Positions 50,349 through 60,362 of a stretch of 64,000 nucleotides of DNA are shown one piece after another. The notes beneath the pieces are model-generated. The model saw only the letters and a list, made by a program, of their open reading frames with translations. It was not told the DNA's origin and made no database searches. Source of the stretch: Microbacterium sp. ProA8. GTDB lineage: Bacteria; Actinomycetota; Actinomycetes; Actinomycetales; Microbacteriaceae. The stretch spans positions 2,108,001 through 2,172,000 of the forward strand of contig NZ_CP157000.1 of assembly GCF_039905635.1 (NCBI RefSeq), given 5' to 3'. Each line of letters begins with the position of its first letter. Position 1 is the stretch's first letter. A program made the position numbers and the translations under genes.

Positions 50349-52202
50349 ATGAGCACATCCGTGGTCCTCCCCGCTCTCGGTGAGAGCGTGACCGAGGGAA
50401 CGGTCACCCGCTGGCTCAAGAACGTCGGCGACACTGTCCAGGCGGACGAGGGCCTGCTCGAGATCTCCACGGACAAGGTGGACACCGAGATCCCGTCGCC
50501 GGTCAGCGGCGTCATCGAGGAGATCTTCGTGCAGGAGGACGAGACCGTCGAGGTCGGCGCCGTACTGGCCAAGATCGGCGACGGCTCCGGAGCAGCCGCC
50601 GATGGGTCCCCCGAGGCCGCCGCCGAAGCTCCCGCTGCCCAGGCTCCCGCAGAAGCACCCGCGCCGGCTGCCGAGGCTCCCGCGCCGGCTGCAGAAGCAC
50701 CCGCGCCTGCTGCCGAGGCACCCGCACCCGCTGCCGAGGCGCCGGCCGAAGCCGCGCCCGCTGCGGCGCAGCCGGCCGCATCCGCCGGCGGCGGCAAGGA
50801 GGTCGTCCTCCCCGAGCTCGGCGAGAGCGTCACCGAGGGCACCGTCACGCGCTGGCTGAAGCAGGTCGGCGACGAGGTCGCCGTCGATGAGCCGCTGCTC
50901 GAGATCTCCACCGACAAGGTCGACACGGAGATCCCCTCGCCGTTCGCCGGCGTCCTGCAGGAGATCCTCGTCTCCGAGGACGAGACCGTCGAGGTCGGCG
51001 CGGCCCTCGCGCGCATCGGCGACGCCGGTGCCGCACCCGCGCCTACCGAGGCGCCCGCCGCTGCTCCGGCCGCGGCAGCCGAAGCCCCGGCTCCCGCTCC
51101 GGCTGCGGCCGCCCCGGCTTCTGCCGCGTCCGCGCCTGCGCCGGCCGCTGCTGCTCCTGCCCCGGCTGCAGCTCCGGCTCCTGCCGCCGCTCCGGCTCCT
51201 GCCGCTCCGGCTCCTGCCCCGGCCGCCGCTCCGGCTCCTGCCGCCCCCGCCGCTGCCGCGACCCCCGCTCCTGCAGCGGCCGTCGGGTCGGACGACGACA
51301 GCGTCACCTACGTCACGCCGCTGGTGCGCCGGCTCGCTCAGCAGCAGGGCGTCGACCTCGCCTCGGTGAAGGGCACCGGCGTGGGGGGACGCATCCGCAA
51401 GGAGGACGTGCTCAAGGCGGCCGAGGCCGCCGCTGCTCCTGCTGCTCCGGCGGCCGCCCCCGCTGCGGCACCGCTCGAGGTGTCGCCGCTGCGCGGCACG
51501 ACGCAGCCGATGTCGCGTCTGCGCAAGGTGCTCGCCCAGCGGGCCGTCGAGTCGATGCAGTCGACCGCCCAGCTCACCAGCGTCGTCGAGGTCGACGTCA
51601 CCAAGCTCGCGACCTTCCGCGACAAGGTGAAGAACGACTTCCTCAGCAAGACCGGCGACAAGCTGTCGTTCCTGCCGTTCTTCGCCCTGGCGGCGGCTGA
51701 GGCGCTGCAGGCGTACCCGATCGTCAACTCGACCGTCGACGGTGACCAGATCGTCTACCCGGCGAGCGAGAACCTGTCGATCGCGGTCGACACGGAGCGC
51801 GGCCTGCTGACGCCGGTGCTCCGCGATGCGGCGTCCAAGAACCTGGCGCAGATCGCTCACGAGATCGCCGACCTGGCGGCTCGTACGCGTGAGAACAAGC
51901 TGAAGCCGGACGAGCTCGCGGGCGGCACCTTCACGCTGACCAACACCGGCTCGCGCGGCGCGCTGTTCGACACCCCCGTGGTGTTCCTGCCGCAGACGGC
52001 GATCCTCGGAACCGGCGTGGTCGTCAAGCGCCCCGGCATCGTGACGGTCGACGGCAAGGACGCGATCTCGGTGCGCTCGTACGTGTACCTCGCGCTGTCG
52101 TACGACCACCGCGTCATCGACGGCGCGGACGCCGCGCGCTTCCTCGGCGCGGTGAAGTCGCGGCTCGAGGCGGCGGCGTTCGAGGGTCAGCTCGGCGTCT
52201 GA
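50349..52202 (+). CDS. sucB: Dihydrolipoamide acyltransferase (E2) with two lipoyl domains
   Basis: Core subunit of 2-oxo acid dehydrogenases. 617 residues: lipoyl domain 1 (lipoyl Lys 43 in [11 protein letters not shown]), Ala/Pro linker, lipoyl domain 2 (Lys 190 in the same motif), a very long Ala/Pro linker (about 230-315), peripheral-subunit-binding domain ([20 protein letters not shown]), and catalytic domain with [17 protein letters not shown] strong AGAAGGAGA ribosome site precedes the ATG. In actinobacteria one E2 often serves pyruvate and 2-oxoglutarate complexes, so the substrate is not fixed. Confidence 0.95.
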   Translation: MSTSVVLPALGESVTEGTVTRWLKNVGDTVQADEGLLEISTDKVDTEIPSPVSGVIEEIFVQEDETVEVGAVLAKIGDGSGAAADGSPEAAAEAPAAQAPAEAPAPAAEAPAPAAEAPAPAAEAPAPAAEAPAEAAPAAAQPAASAGGGKEVVLPELGESVTEGTVTRWLKQVGDEVAVDEPLLEISTDKVDTEIPSPFAGVLQEILVSEDETVEVGAALARIGDAGAAPAPTEAPAAAPAAAAEAPAPAPAAAAPASAASAPAPAAAAPAPAAAPAPAAAPAPAAPAPAPAAAPAPAAPAAAATPAPAAAVGSDDDSVTYVTPLVRRLAQQQGVDLASVKGTGVGGRIRKEDVLKAAEAAAAPAAPAAAPAAAPLEVSPLRGTTQPMSRLRKVLAQRAVESMQSTAQLTSVVEVDVTKLATFRDKVKNDFLSKTGDKLSFLPFFALAAAEALQAYPIVNSTVDGDQIVYPASENLSIAVDTERGLLTPVLRDAASKNLAQIAHEIADLAARTRENKLKPDELAGGTFTLTNTGSRGALFDTPVVFLPQTAILGTGVVVKRPGIVTVDGKDAISVRSYVYLALSYDHRVIDGADAARFLGAVKSRLEAAAFEGQLGV

Positions 52203-52214
52203 GCCGCACCACCC

Positions 52215-53543
52215 TCACTGCTCAGGCTGCTGCGCGACGTCAGAGACGTCGCGCAGCAGCCATTTCTCATCCCGCCTCAAGATGACCACCATCTGGGACG
52301 GGCGCGCGTCGTCGACCGCGTCGAGGCGAAGCACGGCGATGTCGCCGAAGTCGTCGAGAAGCGTGAGCGATCGCTCACCGGCGGGCAGATCGATCGCTCC
52401 CTCGGGCAGCGTCGCGTCATCCGCAACCACCGTGTCCAGGCAGTCCGTCGCCCCGCCGCAGGCGATCCGGGCATCGAGCAGGCCACCGGCCACCTGAGCC
52501 AAGTCGGCCCCGGTGCCGTCGTCGGCCGCCGGAGCGCCCGACGACGCGGTGGGAGTGGGCGACGCACCGGCCCGCGCGCCGGTCGCGGTGGGCGCCGGGG
52601 TGCTGACGGCATCCGCGGGGTCCTCGGTCGCCACGCCGCTCGCCGTCGGCCAGAGCGCGCCGCCCACCAGCACCGCCGCCGCCACCGCGCCGCCGACGAG
52701 CCAGGGCGCCCGTCGTGAGGAAGACCTCTTCGTCGGCTCCGCCGTGCGCAGTCGGCGCCAGACGGCCGTGGTCGCGCGCGACATCGTCTCTGCGAGGTCG
52801 TTGTCCACCCCCGCGATGAGGTTCTGCCACAGGGACGGGTGCGCCCCGTCGCCGACCTCGTGCGCGCCGTATCCCTGGGTGGACGCATCGGCACGCGATG
52901 CGCCCTCCGCGGCACCGCGTGGGCTCAGGCTGACGGTGCTGAGGGGTTCGGGGGTCGCGACGGCGAACAGCGCCTCCTCGGCCGCCTCCAGCTCGCGGAC
53001 CGAGAGGCGCTCGGCCGTCACCGCGCGCAGCGCCGTCGCCCAGGTCCGCTCGGCCGGCGGGTCGACGGCCACCTCTTGGAGCACGTCCGCGGCCGTGTCG
53101 AGCGCGCGCAAGGCCGAGGCATCCGTCGCCAGCACGGGCCTGCCGGCGTCGTCGAGCCACCAGTCCCCCGTCGTCTCGGGGGCAGCCGCGATCTGCAGGC
53201 AGCCGCGGAGCACGCTGACGCCGAGGGTCACGGCCTCGCCGGCGCTGAGCGGCATTCGTGCCGCACGTCGCCGCACGAACTCCTCGAGACGCTCCACGCA
53301 GACCGGCAGCACGACATCGTGACCGTCGGATCGCCGAGCGACGTCCACCGGGGCGAGAACGTGGCCGTCGACTGCGGCATCCCATCCCCGCCACTGCGCG
53401 CCGAGCGCGTCCGCGTCGACCAGGACGAAGGCCTCGCCCGCCGACGTATGTGCGAGCACGCCCGGCCATGGTCCGTCGACGCGCGCCCGCACGGCGCGGA
53501 TGGGTCGATACGCACCGCCCAGCGGGCCCACCTCGGAGGTCAT
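52215..53543 (-). CDS. Single-pass membrane protein, function unknown
   Basis: 442 residues from the ATG at 53543. The cytoplasmic N-terminal part (about 1-280) has a faint protein kinase-like pattern without catalytic residues (GDWWLDDAGRPVLATDA resembles the magnesium-loop area), so a pseudokinase is conceivable. A membrane segment lies at about 281-303, followed by a Thr/Pro/Ala-rich stalk and a small extracellular domain with two Cys (CGGATDC). No firm family. Its last 12 codons lie within a perfect inverted repeat. It occupies the place where many relatives have lipB-lipA. Confidence 0.75.
   Translation of the reverse strand: MTSEVGPLGGAYRPIRAVRARVDGPWPGVLAHTSAGEAFVLVDADALGAQWRGWDAAVDGHVLAPVDVARRSDGHDVVLPVCVERLEEFVRRRAARMPLSAGEAVTLGVSVLRGCLQIAAAPETTGDWWLDDAGRPVLATDASALRALDTAADVLQEVAVDPPAERTWATALRAVTAERLSVRELEAAEEALFAVATPEPLSTVSLSPRGAAEGASRADASTQGYGAHEVGDGAHPSLWQNLIAGVDNDLAETMSRATTAVWRRLRTAEPTKRSSSRRAPWLVGGAVAAAVLVGGALWPTASGVATEDPADAVSTPAPTATGARAGASPTPTASSGAPAADDGTGADLAQVAGGLLDARIACGGATDCLDTVVADDATLPEGAIDLPAGERSLTLLDDFGDIAVLRLDAVDDARPSQMVVILRRDEKWLLRDVSDVAQQPEQ
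52226..52260 (+). terminator. Perfect 16-bp inverted repeat after sucB, inside the convergent gene
   Basis: GCTGCTGCGCGACGTC, a three-base loop, then its exact complement. It lies 24 bases after the sucB stop and inside the C-terminal codons of the minus-strand membrane protein. Likely the sucB terminator, though there is no T-run. Confidence 0.7.
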
Positions 53544-53668
53544 GGGGACAGTCTGCGAGGCGCGGTGCGCCACCCCCGCACGCAGCACGACGTTCTGTGG
53601 ATGGACATCGCCGGATGTCGGCTGTGGAGGAGCCGAGGAGGAGCCCGCGAAAAGGTAGGCTGGAAGCT

Positions 53669-54379
53669 ATGGCCGCGCGCAGTACCGCCCCCGAGAAGGG
53701 CCCGGGATTCTTCTCCCAGATCCGCACCCTCTACACCTTCACCCAGAAGGAGTTCCGCTGGCTGCCGTACCTGCTGGCCGGCATCCTCCTCCTCGGCACC
53801 GCCGCCGGTGTGGGCATCGGATTCGCCGTCCCGCCGGTCGCGGTGTGGAGCATCATCCTGTGGGGCATCACCGGCCTCATGCTCGGCATCCTGGCGTCGA
53901 TGATGACGATGACCCGTCTGTCCACCCGCGCGATGTACAAGAAGATCGACGGGATGCCGGGGGCCACCGGTCACGTCATGTCGACGTCGCTCGGCCGCAA
54001 GTGGCAGGCCAGCGAGATGCCCGTCGGCATCAACCCCAAGACCCAGGAAGCCGTCTACCGCGCGATCGGCCGCGGCGGCGTCGTGATCGTCGGCGAGGGT
54101 GCCCGTGGTCGCCTCACCCGCCTCGTCAACGACGAGCGGTCGAAGGTGCAGCGCGTCGCGTCGGGCGTGCCCGTCACCGTGCTGTACATCGGCCACGGCG
54201 AGGGAGAAGTGCCCATCTCGAAGCTCTCGTCGACGATCAAGGCGCTTCCCACCAAGGTGGACCGCGCGACGATGGCGGCCGTCATCAAGCGTGTCGAGTC
54301 CGTATCGCAGTCGCTGACGTCTCTGCCGATCCCGAAGGGCATCGACCCCACCAAGGTGCGGGCCCCTCGCCCGCGCTGA
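53669..54379 (+). CDS. DUF4191 family membrane protein
   Basis: 236 residues with two membrane segments (about 31-51 and 55-75) and a conserved soluble domain (YRAIGRGGVVIVGEGARGRLTRLV). Function unknown; conserved upstream of RDD and glnA in actinobacteria (compare Rv2219). ATG at 53669 follows TAGGCT (53656-53661) by seven bases, the leaderless pattern. Confidence 0.9.
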   Translation: MAARSTAPEKGPGFFSQIRTLYTFTQKEFRWLPYLLAGILLLGTAAGVGIGFAVPPVAVWSIILWGITGLMLGILASMMTMTRLSTRAMYKKIDGMPGATGHVMSTSLGRKWQASEMPVGINPKTQEAVYRAIGRGGVVIVGEGARGRLTRLVNDERSKVQRVASGVPVTVLYIGHGEGEVPISKLSSTIKALPTKVDRATMAAVIKRVESVSQSLTSLPIPKGIDPTKVRAPRPR

Positions 54380-54463
54380 GCAACCCCACTTCACACCGTC
54401 GGCGGTGACATCGCCTGCGCGGTGACATCGCCCGGTGCTCCGAAGGCGGCTGCGGCAGCGTCC

Positions 54464-54856
54464 TCAGGAGCGGATGAGCACCGTGCCCGCGGCCTTGTCG
54501 TGCAGTCCGCGCTGATCGGCATCCCAGATGACCGCCGGGATCGCGAGGATCAGCAGGGCCGTGCGGATGATGGGGCGCCACAGGCCCACCCATGCGCCGT
54601 CGACGCGCACCAGCCGCAGGCCGAAGACCCGATGGCCGGGGCTTCCCTGCAGCGTCGGCAGGAAGACCAGCTGGATCGCTGCGAAGATCGCGAGGATCGC
54701 GAGCGGGTCCCAGCCGAAGAAGCCCGAGATCAGGTACGCGGCGCCGTAGTCGAGGAACAGCGCCCCGACGCGGCGGCCGAGGCGACCGATGGATCCGGTG
54801 CCCTCACGGGGCAGTCCGAGCCGCTCGCCGGGATACTCCTGGGTGCTCTGCGTCAC
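54464..54856 (-). CDS. RDD-family membrane protein
   Basis: 130 residues with about three membrane segments and the RDD pattern RLGRRVGALFLDYGAAYLISG, then SPGHRVFGLRLVRVDG. Role unclear; some relatives are transporters. The start is taken as GTG 54856, because TACGCT on the minus strand (54868-54863) lies six bases before it. It diverges from glnA and is conserved there (compare Rv2219A). Confidence 0.88.
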   Translation of the reverse strand: MTQSTQEYPGERLGLPREGTGSIGRLGRRVGALFLDYGAAYLISGFFGWDPLAILAIFAAIQLVFLPTLQGSPGHRVFGLRLVRVDGAWVGLWRPIIRTALLILAIPAVIWDADQRGLHDKAAGTVLIRS

Positions 54857-54879
54857 TTCCCCAGCGTATACAGGTCGCC

Positions 54880-54895
54880 GTAACATCCCGGAAAC
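54880..54895 (+). promoter_or_regulatory. GlnR-type box upstream of glnA
   Basis: GTAAC-N6-GAAAC, followed at the right spacing by weaker GATAC and GCAAT half-sites. The GAAAC end is 93 bases before the glnA start, almost the same as the box at amt (91 bases). Confidence 0.72.
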
Positions 54896-54988
54896 ACGAG
54901 TGATACTGCCGGGCAATCCCCTGCGGGTAGCTTGCCAGCAAGCCCGGCCCGCACGGGCGGATCCGAATGCCCTACCTCTGGAGTCTTC

Positions 54989-56413
54989 ATGTTCAAAGAT
55001 TCATCCGAGGTGCTGAAGTTCATCAAGGACGAGGACGTCAAGTTCCTCGACATCCGTTTCACGGACCTTCCTGGCGTGCAGCAGCACTTCAACATCCCGG
55101 CCTCCACCGTTGACGAAGAGTTCTTCACGGTCGGCCAGCTGTTCGACGGCTCCTCCATCCGGGGATTCGCGAACATCCACGAATCTGACATGCAGCTCAT
55201 CCCCGACGTGTCGACGGCGTACCTCGACCCGTTCCGTGAGGCGAAGACGCTCGTCATGGTCTTCGACATCTACAACCCGCGCAACGGCGAGATCTACGCG
55301 AAGGACCCGCGTCAGGTCGCGAAGAAGGCCGAGAAGTACCTCGCGTCGACCGGCATCGCCGACACCGCGTTCTTCGCCCCCGAGGCGGAGTTCTACATCT
55401 TCGACGACGTCCGCTACGAGGTGAAGCAGAACTCCAGCTTCTACTCCGTCGACTCCGAAGAGGGCGCCTGGAACTCGGGCCGCATCGAAGAGGGCGGCAA
55501 CCTCGCGAACAAGACGCCCTACAAGGGCGGCTACTTCCCCGTCTCGCCCGTCGACAAGACCGCCGACCTGCGCGACGACATCAGCCTCCACCTCATCGAG
55601 GCGGGTCTGCTGCTCGAGCGTGCGCACCACGAGGTGGGCACCGGCGGACAGCAGGAGATCAACTACCGCTTCGACACGATGGTGCACGCGGCAGACGACA
55701 TCCTGAAGTTCAAGTACATCGTCAAGAACGTCGCCAACGAGTGGGGCAAGGTCGCGACCTTCATGCCCAAGCCGCTCTTCGGCGACAACGGCTCGGGCAT
55801 GCACACGCACCAGTCGCTGTGGCTCGAGGGCAAGCCCCTCTTCTACGACGAGAAGGGCTACGCGCAGCTCTCCGACCTGGCACGCTGGTACATCGGCGGC
55901 ATCCTGGCCCACGCGCCGGCGCTGCTCGCGTTCACCAACCCGACGCTGAACTCGTACAAGCGTCTCGTGAAGGGCTACGAGGCGCCGGTCAACCTGGTGT
56001 ACTCGGCCGGCAACCGCTCGGCGGCCATCCGCATCCCGATCACGGGATCCAACCCCAAGGCCAAGCGCATCGAGTTCCGCGCGCCGGACGCCTCGGGCAA
56101 CCCGTACCTCGCCTTCGCCGCCCAGCTCATGGCCGGGCTCGACGGCATCCAGAACCGCATCGAGCCGCACGAGCCGGTCGACAAGGACCTGTACGAGCTT
56201 CCCCCCGAGGAGGCCAAGAACATCCCGCAGGTGCCGAACTCGCTGCTCGACTCGCTGGACGCGCTGCGCGCGGACCACGAGTTCCTGCTGAAGGGCGGCG
56301 TGTTCACGCCCGAGCTGATCGAGACGTGGATCGAGTACAAGATCGAGAACGAGATCCAGCCGCTGAACGCGCGTCCGCACCCGTTCGAGTACGAGCTGTA
56401 CTTCGGCGTCTGA
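54989..56413 (+). CDS. glnA: Glutamine synthetase type I
   Basis: Main ammonium-assimilating enzyme (glutamate + NH3 + ATP to glutamine). 474 residues from the ATG at 54989 (TGGAG ribosome site). Motifs: DGSSIRGF, metal ligands in [21 protein letters not shown] (latch-like active-site motif), NRSAAIRIP, and the adenylylation loop with Tyr402 in DLYELPPEE, the site modified by GlnE encoded nearby. It is GSI-beta type. A strong terminator follows. Confidence 0.97.
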   Translation: MFKDSSEVLKFIKDEDVKFLDIRFTDLPGVQQHFNIPASTVDEEFFTVGQLFDGSSIRGFANIHESDMQLIPDVSTAYLDPFREAKTLVMVFDIYNPRNGEIYAKDPRQVAKKAEKYLASTGIADTAFFAPEAEFYIFDDVRYEVKQNSSFYSVDSEEGAWNSGRIEEGGNLANKTPYKGGYFPVSPVDKTADLRDDISLHLIEAGLLLERAHHEVGTGGQQEINYRFDTMVHAADDILKFKYIVKNVANEWGKVATFMPKPLFGDNGSGMHTHQSLWLEGKPLFYDEKGYAQLSDLARWYIGGILAHAPALLAFTNPTLNSYKRLVKGYEAPVNLVYSAGNRSAAIRIPITGSNPKAKRIEFRAPDASGNPYLAFAAQLMAGLDGIQNRIEPHEPVDKDLYELPPEEAKNIPQVPNSLLDSLDALRADHEFLLKGGVFTPELIETWIEYKIENEIQPLNARPHPFEYELYFGV

Positions 56414-56426
56414 CGTTCCCGCATGA

Positions 56427-56458
56427 CGAAAGGGCCCCGGTCATCCGGGGCCCTTTCG
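56427..56458 (+). terminator. Intrinsic terminator after glnA
   Basis: Perfect 14-base stem CGAAAGGGCCCCGG with CCGGGGCCCTTTCG and a TCAT loop, 13 bases after the stop codon. Confidence 0.9.
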
Positions 56459-56565
56459 CATGGACGGATGCCGCGTCCGGCGTCGCGGCCGCAGACTCGG
56501 GGCGTTCCCCCAGCCGCCCTCCCTACGCTGGTCGCGCCCCCGCTCCCGACCGGAAGTGACGACCG

Positions 56566-57306
56566 ATGTCCGCCCGCCCCCGCGCACAGGCACGACGACG
56601 TCGTCCGGCGCGGCCGAAAGCAGCTTCTCGGCGGCGACCGCCGCGGCATCGCGCGAGAGCCGCCCGTGGATCGACTCGACGCGGCGGGCTGGTCGCATTC
56701 GTCGCGGTGTCCGTCACGTTCCTCGCCGGGTTCCTCGTCGCTGCGGCCTTCGTGGTGAGTGCGTTCTCCAGCGAGCACGACGACGCCGCCCTGTTCCCAT
56801 CGTTCGCTCCCCCGTCCATCCGTGAGCCGGGGATCGCCGGCTATGGGGTCGAGCAGCTCGGGCACGCCTGCACGATCATGACGGCCGGTCGAGACCTGGG
56901 CCTCGACGAACGCGATCAGACCATCGCGGTCATGACGGCCATGGGTGAGTCGTCACTGCGGAACATCGACTACGGCGACTGGGAGACCAGCGGGGTCACG
57001 AACCCGGACGGCTCGCGCACCACCTCCATCGGCCTCTTCCAGCAGCAGGAGAGCTGGGGAAGCCGTGAAGCCCGGCTAGACCCCTACACGGCTGCGAGCA
57101 CTTTCTATCGCGCGATGACGGTGCGCGTACCCGACCGCGCGACCACGGAGCCGACCCTGGTGGCCCACCTCACGCAGATCAACACCGACCCTCTCCACTA
57201 TGCCCGGTACTGGGATCGCGCCACGCGGGTCGTGGCGGCGCTCAACGCCGCACCGCTGCAAGAGGGCGATCGCCTCGACGGCATCCCACTGTGCCCACCC
57301 GCCTGA
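56566..57306 (+). CDS. Membrane-anchored lysozyme-like/transglycosylase-type protein
   Basis: 246 residues. A very basic cytoplasmic start (Arg/Pro-rich, about 1-40) is followed by a membrane segment (about 41-66) and an extracellular domain. That domain holds AVMTAMGESSLRNIDYGD, then SIGLFQQQESWGS, the lysozyme/transglycosylase-like pattern with Glu in GESS as the probable catalytic residue. Likely acts on peptidoglycan, as inferred from the fold pattern. It is placed between glnA and the convergent glnE. Confidence 0.75.
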   Translation: MSARPRAQARRRRPARPKAASRRRPPRHRARAARGSTRRGGLVAFVAVSVTFLAGFLVAAAFVVSAFSSEHDDAALFPSFAPPSIREPGIAGYGVEQLGHACTIMTAGRDLGLDERDQTIAVMTAMGESSLRNIDYGDWETSGVTNPDGSRTTSIGLFQQQESWGSREARLDPYTAASTFYRAMTVRVPDRATTEPTLVAHLTQINTDPLHYARYWDRATRVVAALNAAPLQEGDRLDGIPLCPPA

Positions 57307-57346
57307 GCGCCGTCTCCGGCGAGCAGCGGATGCCTCGGCCGGCGTC

Positions 57347-60300
57347 CTAGCCGTAGAACAGCTTCTCGAAGACCCGGCGGGCGCGACGGGTCGTGCCGAG
57401 GTAGTCCTCCTCCACGCGCGTGGCCGAGCGCGGCGGGTACTCGAGGAGCCGGCCGATGCCGTCGAGCTTGCCGCGGTCGACCGGGAGCACGTCGCTGGTC
57501 TGACCCGACAGGAGCGTGTTGGCCGAACGCAGCCGGCTTGCCAGCCGCCACGCTTCGGCCAGCCGGTCTGCCGCGGCCGTCGGGATGAGGCCTGCCCGCT
57601 CCGCGGCGCGCAGCGCGCCGAGCGTGGAGGTGGTGCGCATCTCGGGCACCGCGTGCGCGTGCTGCAACTGCAGCAGCTGCACGAGCCATTCGACGTCGCT
57701 CAGGGAACCCGGGCCGAGTTTGAGGTGCCGCGACGGATCGACGCCCTGCGGCAGGCGCTCGCTCTCGACTCGCGCCTTGATGCGCTTGATCTCCCGGGTC
57801 GCAGCGAGATCCACGCTCTCGGGGTACCGCACCTGGTCGGCGAGCTGCAGAAAATCGCGGATGAGCTTCACGCTGCCCGCAACGCCGCGGGCGCGCAGCA
57901 GTGCCTGCGCCTCCCACGACAGCGCCCAGCGACGGTAATACTCGGCGTAGGCGTCGAGCGAGCGCGCGAGCGGGCCGTTGCGTCCCTCCGGGCGCAGGTC
58001 GGCATCGAGCTCGAGCGGTACGCGATGGTCCTCGGAGTACGTGCGGAGCGCAGCCACGAGCTTCAATGCCAGCTCATTCGCACGCTGCGGGTCCACGCCG
58101 TTCGGGCGATAGACGTACATCACGTCGGCGTCGGAGCCGAAGCCGAGCTCCGCGCCGCCGAAGCGGCCCATGGCGATGACGGAGAAATCGAGTGCGGCGT
58201 CTTCCGGCGGCACGATCTCGCGTCGCACCGCTCGCAGCGTCGCCTGGATCGTCACGTCGGTGATCGTGGTGAGCGCCTCGGCGACCTCTTCGATCGTCAC
58301 CGTGCCGAGGATCGCCCCCATCGCGGTCCGCAGCTGTTCGCGCCGTCGCAGCGCGCGGACGGCGCGCATGGCTTCCGTGACGGTGTCGTGGCGTGTCTGG
58401 ATCGCGCGCGCCTCCTGCTGGAGGGCGAGCCCCGATCGTGGGCGCAGGAGCTCGGGATCGTCCAGCCATGCCGCGGACTCGGGGATCCACTCCATGAGCT
58501 CGCCGACGTACCGCGAGCCCGAGAGCACGCGCGAGAGGCTCTCGGCGGCGCCTGACGAGTCGCGCAGCATACGGAGGAACCAGTGGGTGTCGCCCAGGCG
58601 CTCGCTGAGCCGGCGGAACGCCAGGAGACCGTAGTCGGGGTCGACCCCGTCGGCGAACCAGCGGATCATGACGGGCATGAGGTGGCGCTGGATGGTGGCC
58701 TTGCGGCTCAGCCCGCTGGTGAGCGCGGCGATGTGGCGGAGGGCGCCGGCCGGATCGGAGAAGCCGATCGCCGCGAGGCGGTCGTGCGCCTGCGCCGTGG
58801 ACAGCACGCGCTCATCGGCCGGCAGGGCCGCGACCGCCGACAGCAGCGGACGATAGAACAGGCGGACATGGATGTCGCGGACCTCACGCTTGACCGACTC
58901 CCACAGGTCCCAGATGCCGGCGCCGGTGTCGGCGAGCCCGGTCGCGCGGGCGAGAACGCGACGCTCCTCCGGACGCTCCGGCATGAGGTGCGTGCGGCGC
59001 AGGTGACGCAGCTGCACGCGGTGTTCGAGCAGCCGCAGGACCCGGTAGTCGCGCGAGAAGGCCGATGCCTCCGCCCGGCCGATGTAGCCCTCCGTCACGA
59101 GGGCGTCGAGCGCTTCGAGCGTGCCGCGCTGCCGGATGCGGTCGTCGGAGAGCCCATGGACGAGCTGCAGCAGCTGAACGGTGAACTCGATGTCGCGGAT
59201 GCCGCCGGGGCCGAGCTTGAGCTGGTACGGCACGTCGGCCGCGGGGATGTGCTCGGTGACGCGCTCGCGCATGCGCTGGACGCTGTCGACGAAGTTCTCG
59301 CGGGCGGCGCTCGTCCAGATCTTCGGCTGAACCGCCGCGGTGTAGGCCCTGCCGAGTTCCTCGTCGCCGGCGATCGGACGCGCCTTGAGCAGCGCTTGGA
59401 ACTCCCAACTCTTCGCCCACCGCTCGTAGTACGCCAGGTGGGAGTCGAGCGTGCGCACCAGCGCGCCCTGCTTTCCCTCCGGCCGCAGGTTGGCGTCGAC
59501 CTCCCACAGCGGCGGCTCGATCTCGACGCCCGAGATGCCGCGCATCGTCTGGACCGCGAGACGGGTCGCGATGTCGACGATGCGGCTCTCGCCGAACTGC
59601 TCGAGGGCGTCGTCGCCTGCGCCCCCCACGAAGATCACGTCGACGTCGCTGACGTAGTTGAGCTCGCGCGCCCCGGTCTTCCCCATCCCGATGATGGCGA
59701 GCTTGGTGCGCGCGACCTGCTCGTGCGGGAAGAGGCCGGCTCCGACAGCGCCGCCCGACACGCGGGTGCGGGCGACGGCGAGCGACGCCTCCAGCGCCGC
59801 GCCCGCGGCATCCGCCAGCCGCGCGGATACCGCCGCGATCTCGTCGACCGGCGAGGGACTGAGCAGGTCGTACGCCGCGATCCGCGCGAGCATCCGGCGG
59901 TATCGGACGCGGAGGGCCACCCAGGCGCTCTCGCCGCCGTCGGCGGCGAATCCGTCGACGGCTCCGATCGCGTCGAGGAGCTCGGTGCGCAGCTCTTCCG
60001 GTGTGGGCAGCCGCTCCCCCGCGTACGCGAGCTGGTCGACCTCGGACGGATGCCGGAAGAAGAACTCTCCGAAGCCGGTCGAAGCCCCCAGCAGCGCCCA
60101 CAGCGCCCGCCAAGCACCGTGTCGGGCGTGCGCGCGTTCCACAGGGGCGGCGTCGCGGCGAGCCAGACGGGTCAGCGCCTGCAGGGCCTCGTCGGGATCG
60201 GCCGCGCGAGCGGCACCCTCGAGCAGCGCATCGCGCGGCACCTCGACGAGCGCGGACAGCTCCGCGAGGAGTGCTTCGGCGTCGGTGAGACGGCTGAAAC

Positions 60301-60349
60301 CCAGGCGCGCGAGCGGGGTCAGCGAACCCGGCCGATCGCTCCCGGACAT
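57347..60349 (-). CDS. glnE: Glutamine synthetase adenylyltransferase/deadenylylase
   Basis: Bifunctional 1000-residue regulator that adds or removes AMP on the glnA tyrosine. Two nucleotidyltransferase domains are seen: GKTGARELNYVSDVDVIFVGG (about 220) and GRFGGAELGFGSDADVMYVYRP (about 730), each followed by a GlnD-PII-uridylyltransferase-type helical domain. The gene starts 13 bases after the glnA2 stop, so the two are one operon. In Mycobacterium the same order glnA1-glnE-glnA2 occurs (Rv2220-Rv2222c). Confidence 0.96.
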   Translation of the reverse strand: MSGSDRPGSLTPLARLGFSRLTDAEALLAELSALVEVPRDALLEGAARAADPDEALQALTRLARRDAAPVERAHARHGAWRALWALLGASTGFGEFFFRHPSEVDQLAYAGERLPTPEELRTELLDAIGAVDGFAADGGESAWVALRVRYRRMLARIAAYDLLSPSPVDEIAAVSARLADAAGAALEASLAVARTRVSGGAVGAGLFPHEQVARTKLAIIGMGKTGARELNYVSDVDVIFVGGAGDDALEQFGESRIVDIATRLAVQTMRGISGVEIEPPLWEVDANLRPEGKQGALVRTLDSHLAYYERWAKSWEFQALLKARPIAGDEELGRAYTAAVQPKIWTSAARENFVDSVQRMRERVTEHIPAADVPYQLKLGPGGIRDIEFTVQLLQLVHGLSDDRIRQRGTLEALDALVTEGYIGRAEASAFSRDYRVLRLLEHRVQLRHLRRTHLMPERPEERRVLARATGLADTGAGIWDLWESVKREVRDIHVRLFYRPLLSAVAALPADERVLSTAQAHDRLAAIGFSDPAGALRHIAALTSGLSRKATIQRHLMPVMIRWFADGVDPDYGLLAFRRLSERLGDTHWFLRMLRDSSGAAESLSRVLSGSRYVGELMEWIPESAAWLDDPELLRPRSGLALQQEARAIQTRHDTVTEAMRAVRALRRREQLRTAMGAILGTVTIEEVAEALTTITDVTIQATLRAVRREIVPPEDAALDFSVIAMGRFGGAELGFGSDADVMYVYRPNGVDPQRANELALKLVAALRTYSEDHRVPLELDADLRPEGRNGPLARSLDAYAEYYRRWALSWEAQALLRARGVAGSVKLIRDFLQLADQVRYPESVDLAATREIKRIKARVESERLPQGVDPSRHLKLGPGSLSDVEWLVQLLQLQHAHAVPEMRTTSTLGALRAAERAGLIPTAAADRLAEAWRLASRLRSANTLLSGQTSDVLPVDRGKLDGIGRLLEYPPRSATRVEEDYLGTTRRARRVFEKLFYG

Positions 60350-60362
60350 GCGTCAGCCGGTC

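Noticed and set aside
50590..51290. Repeated Ala/Pro codon blocks in sucB considered as a DNA repeat array
   Set aside because: They encode the flexible linkers between lipoyl and catalytic domains; the repetition is explained by protein composition and is not a separate element.
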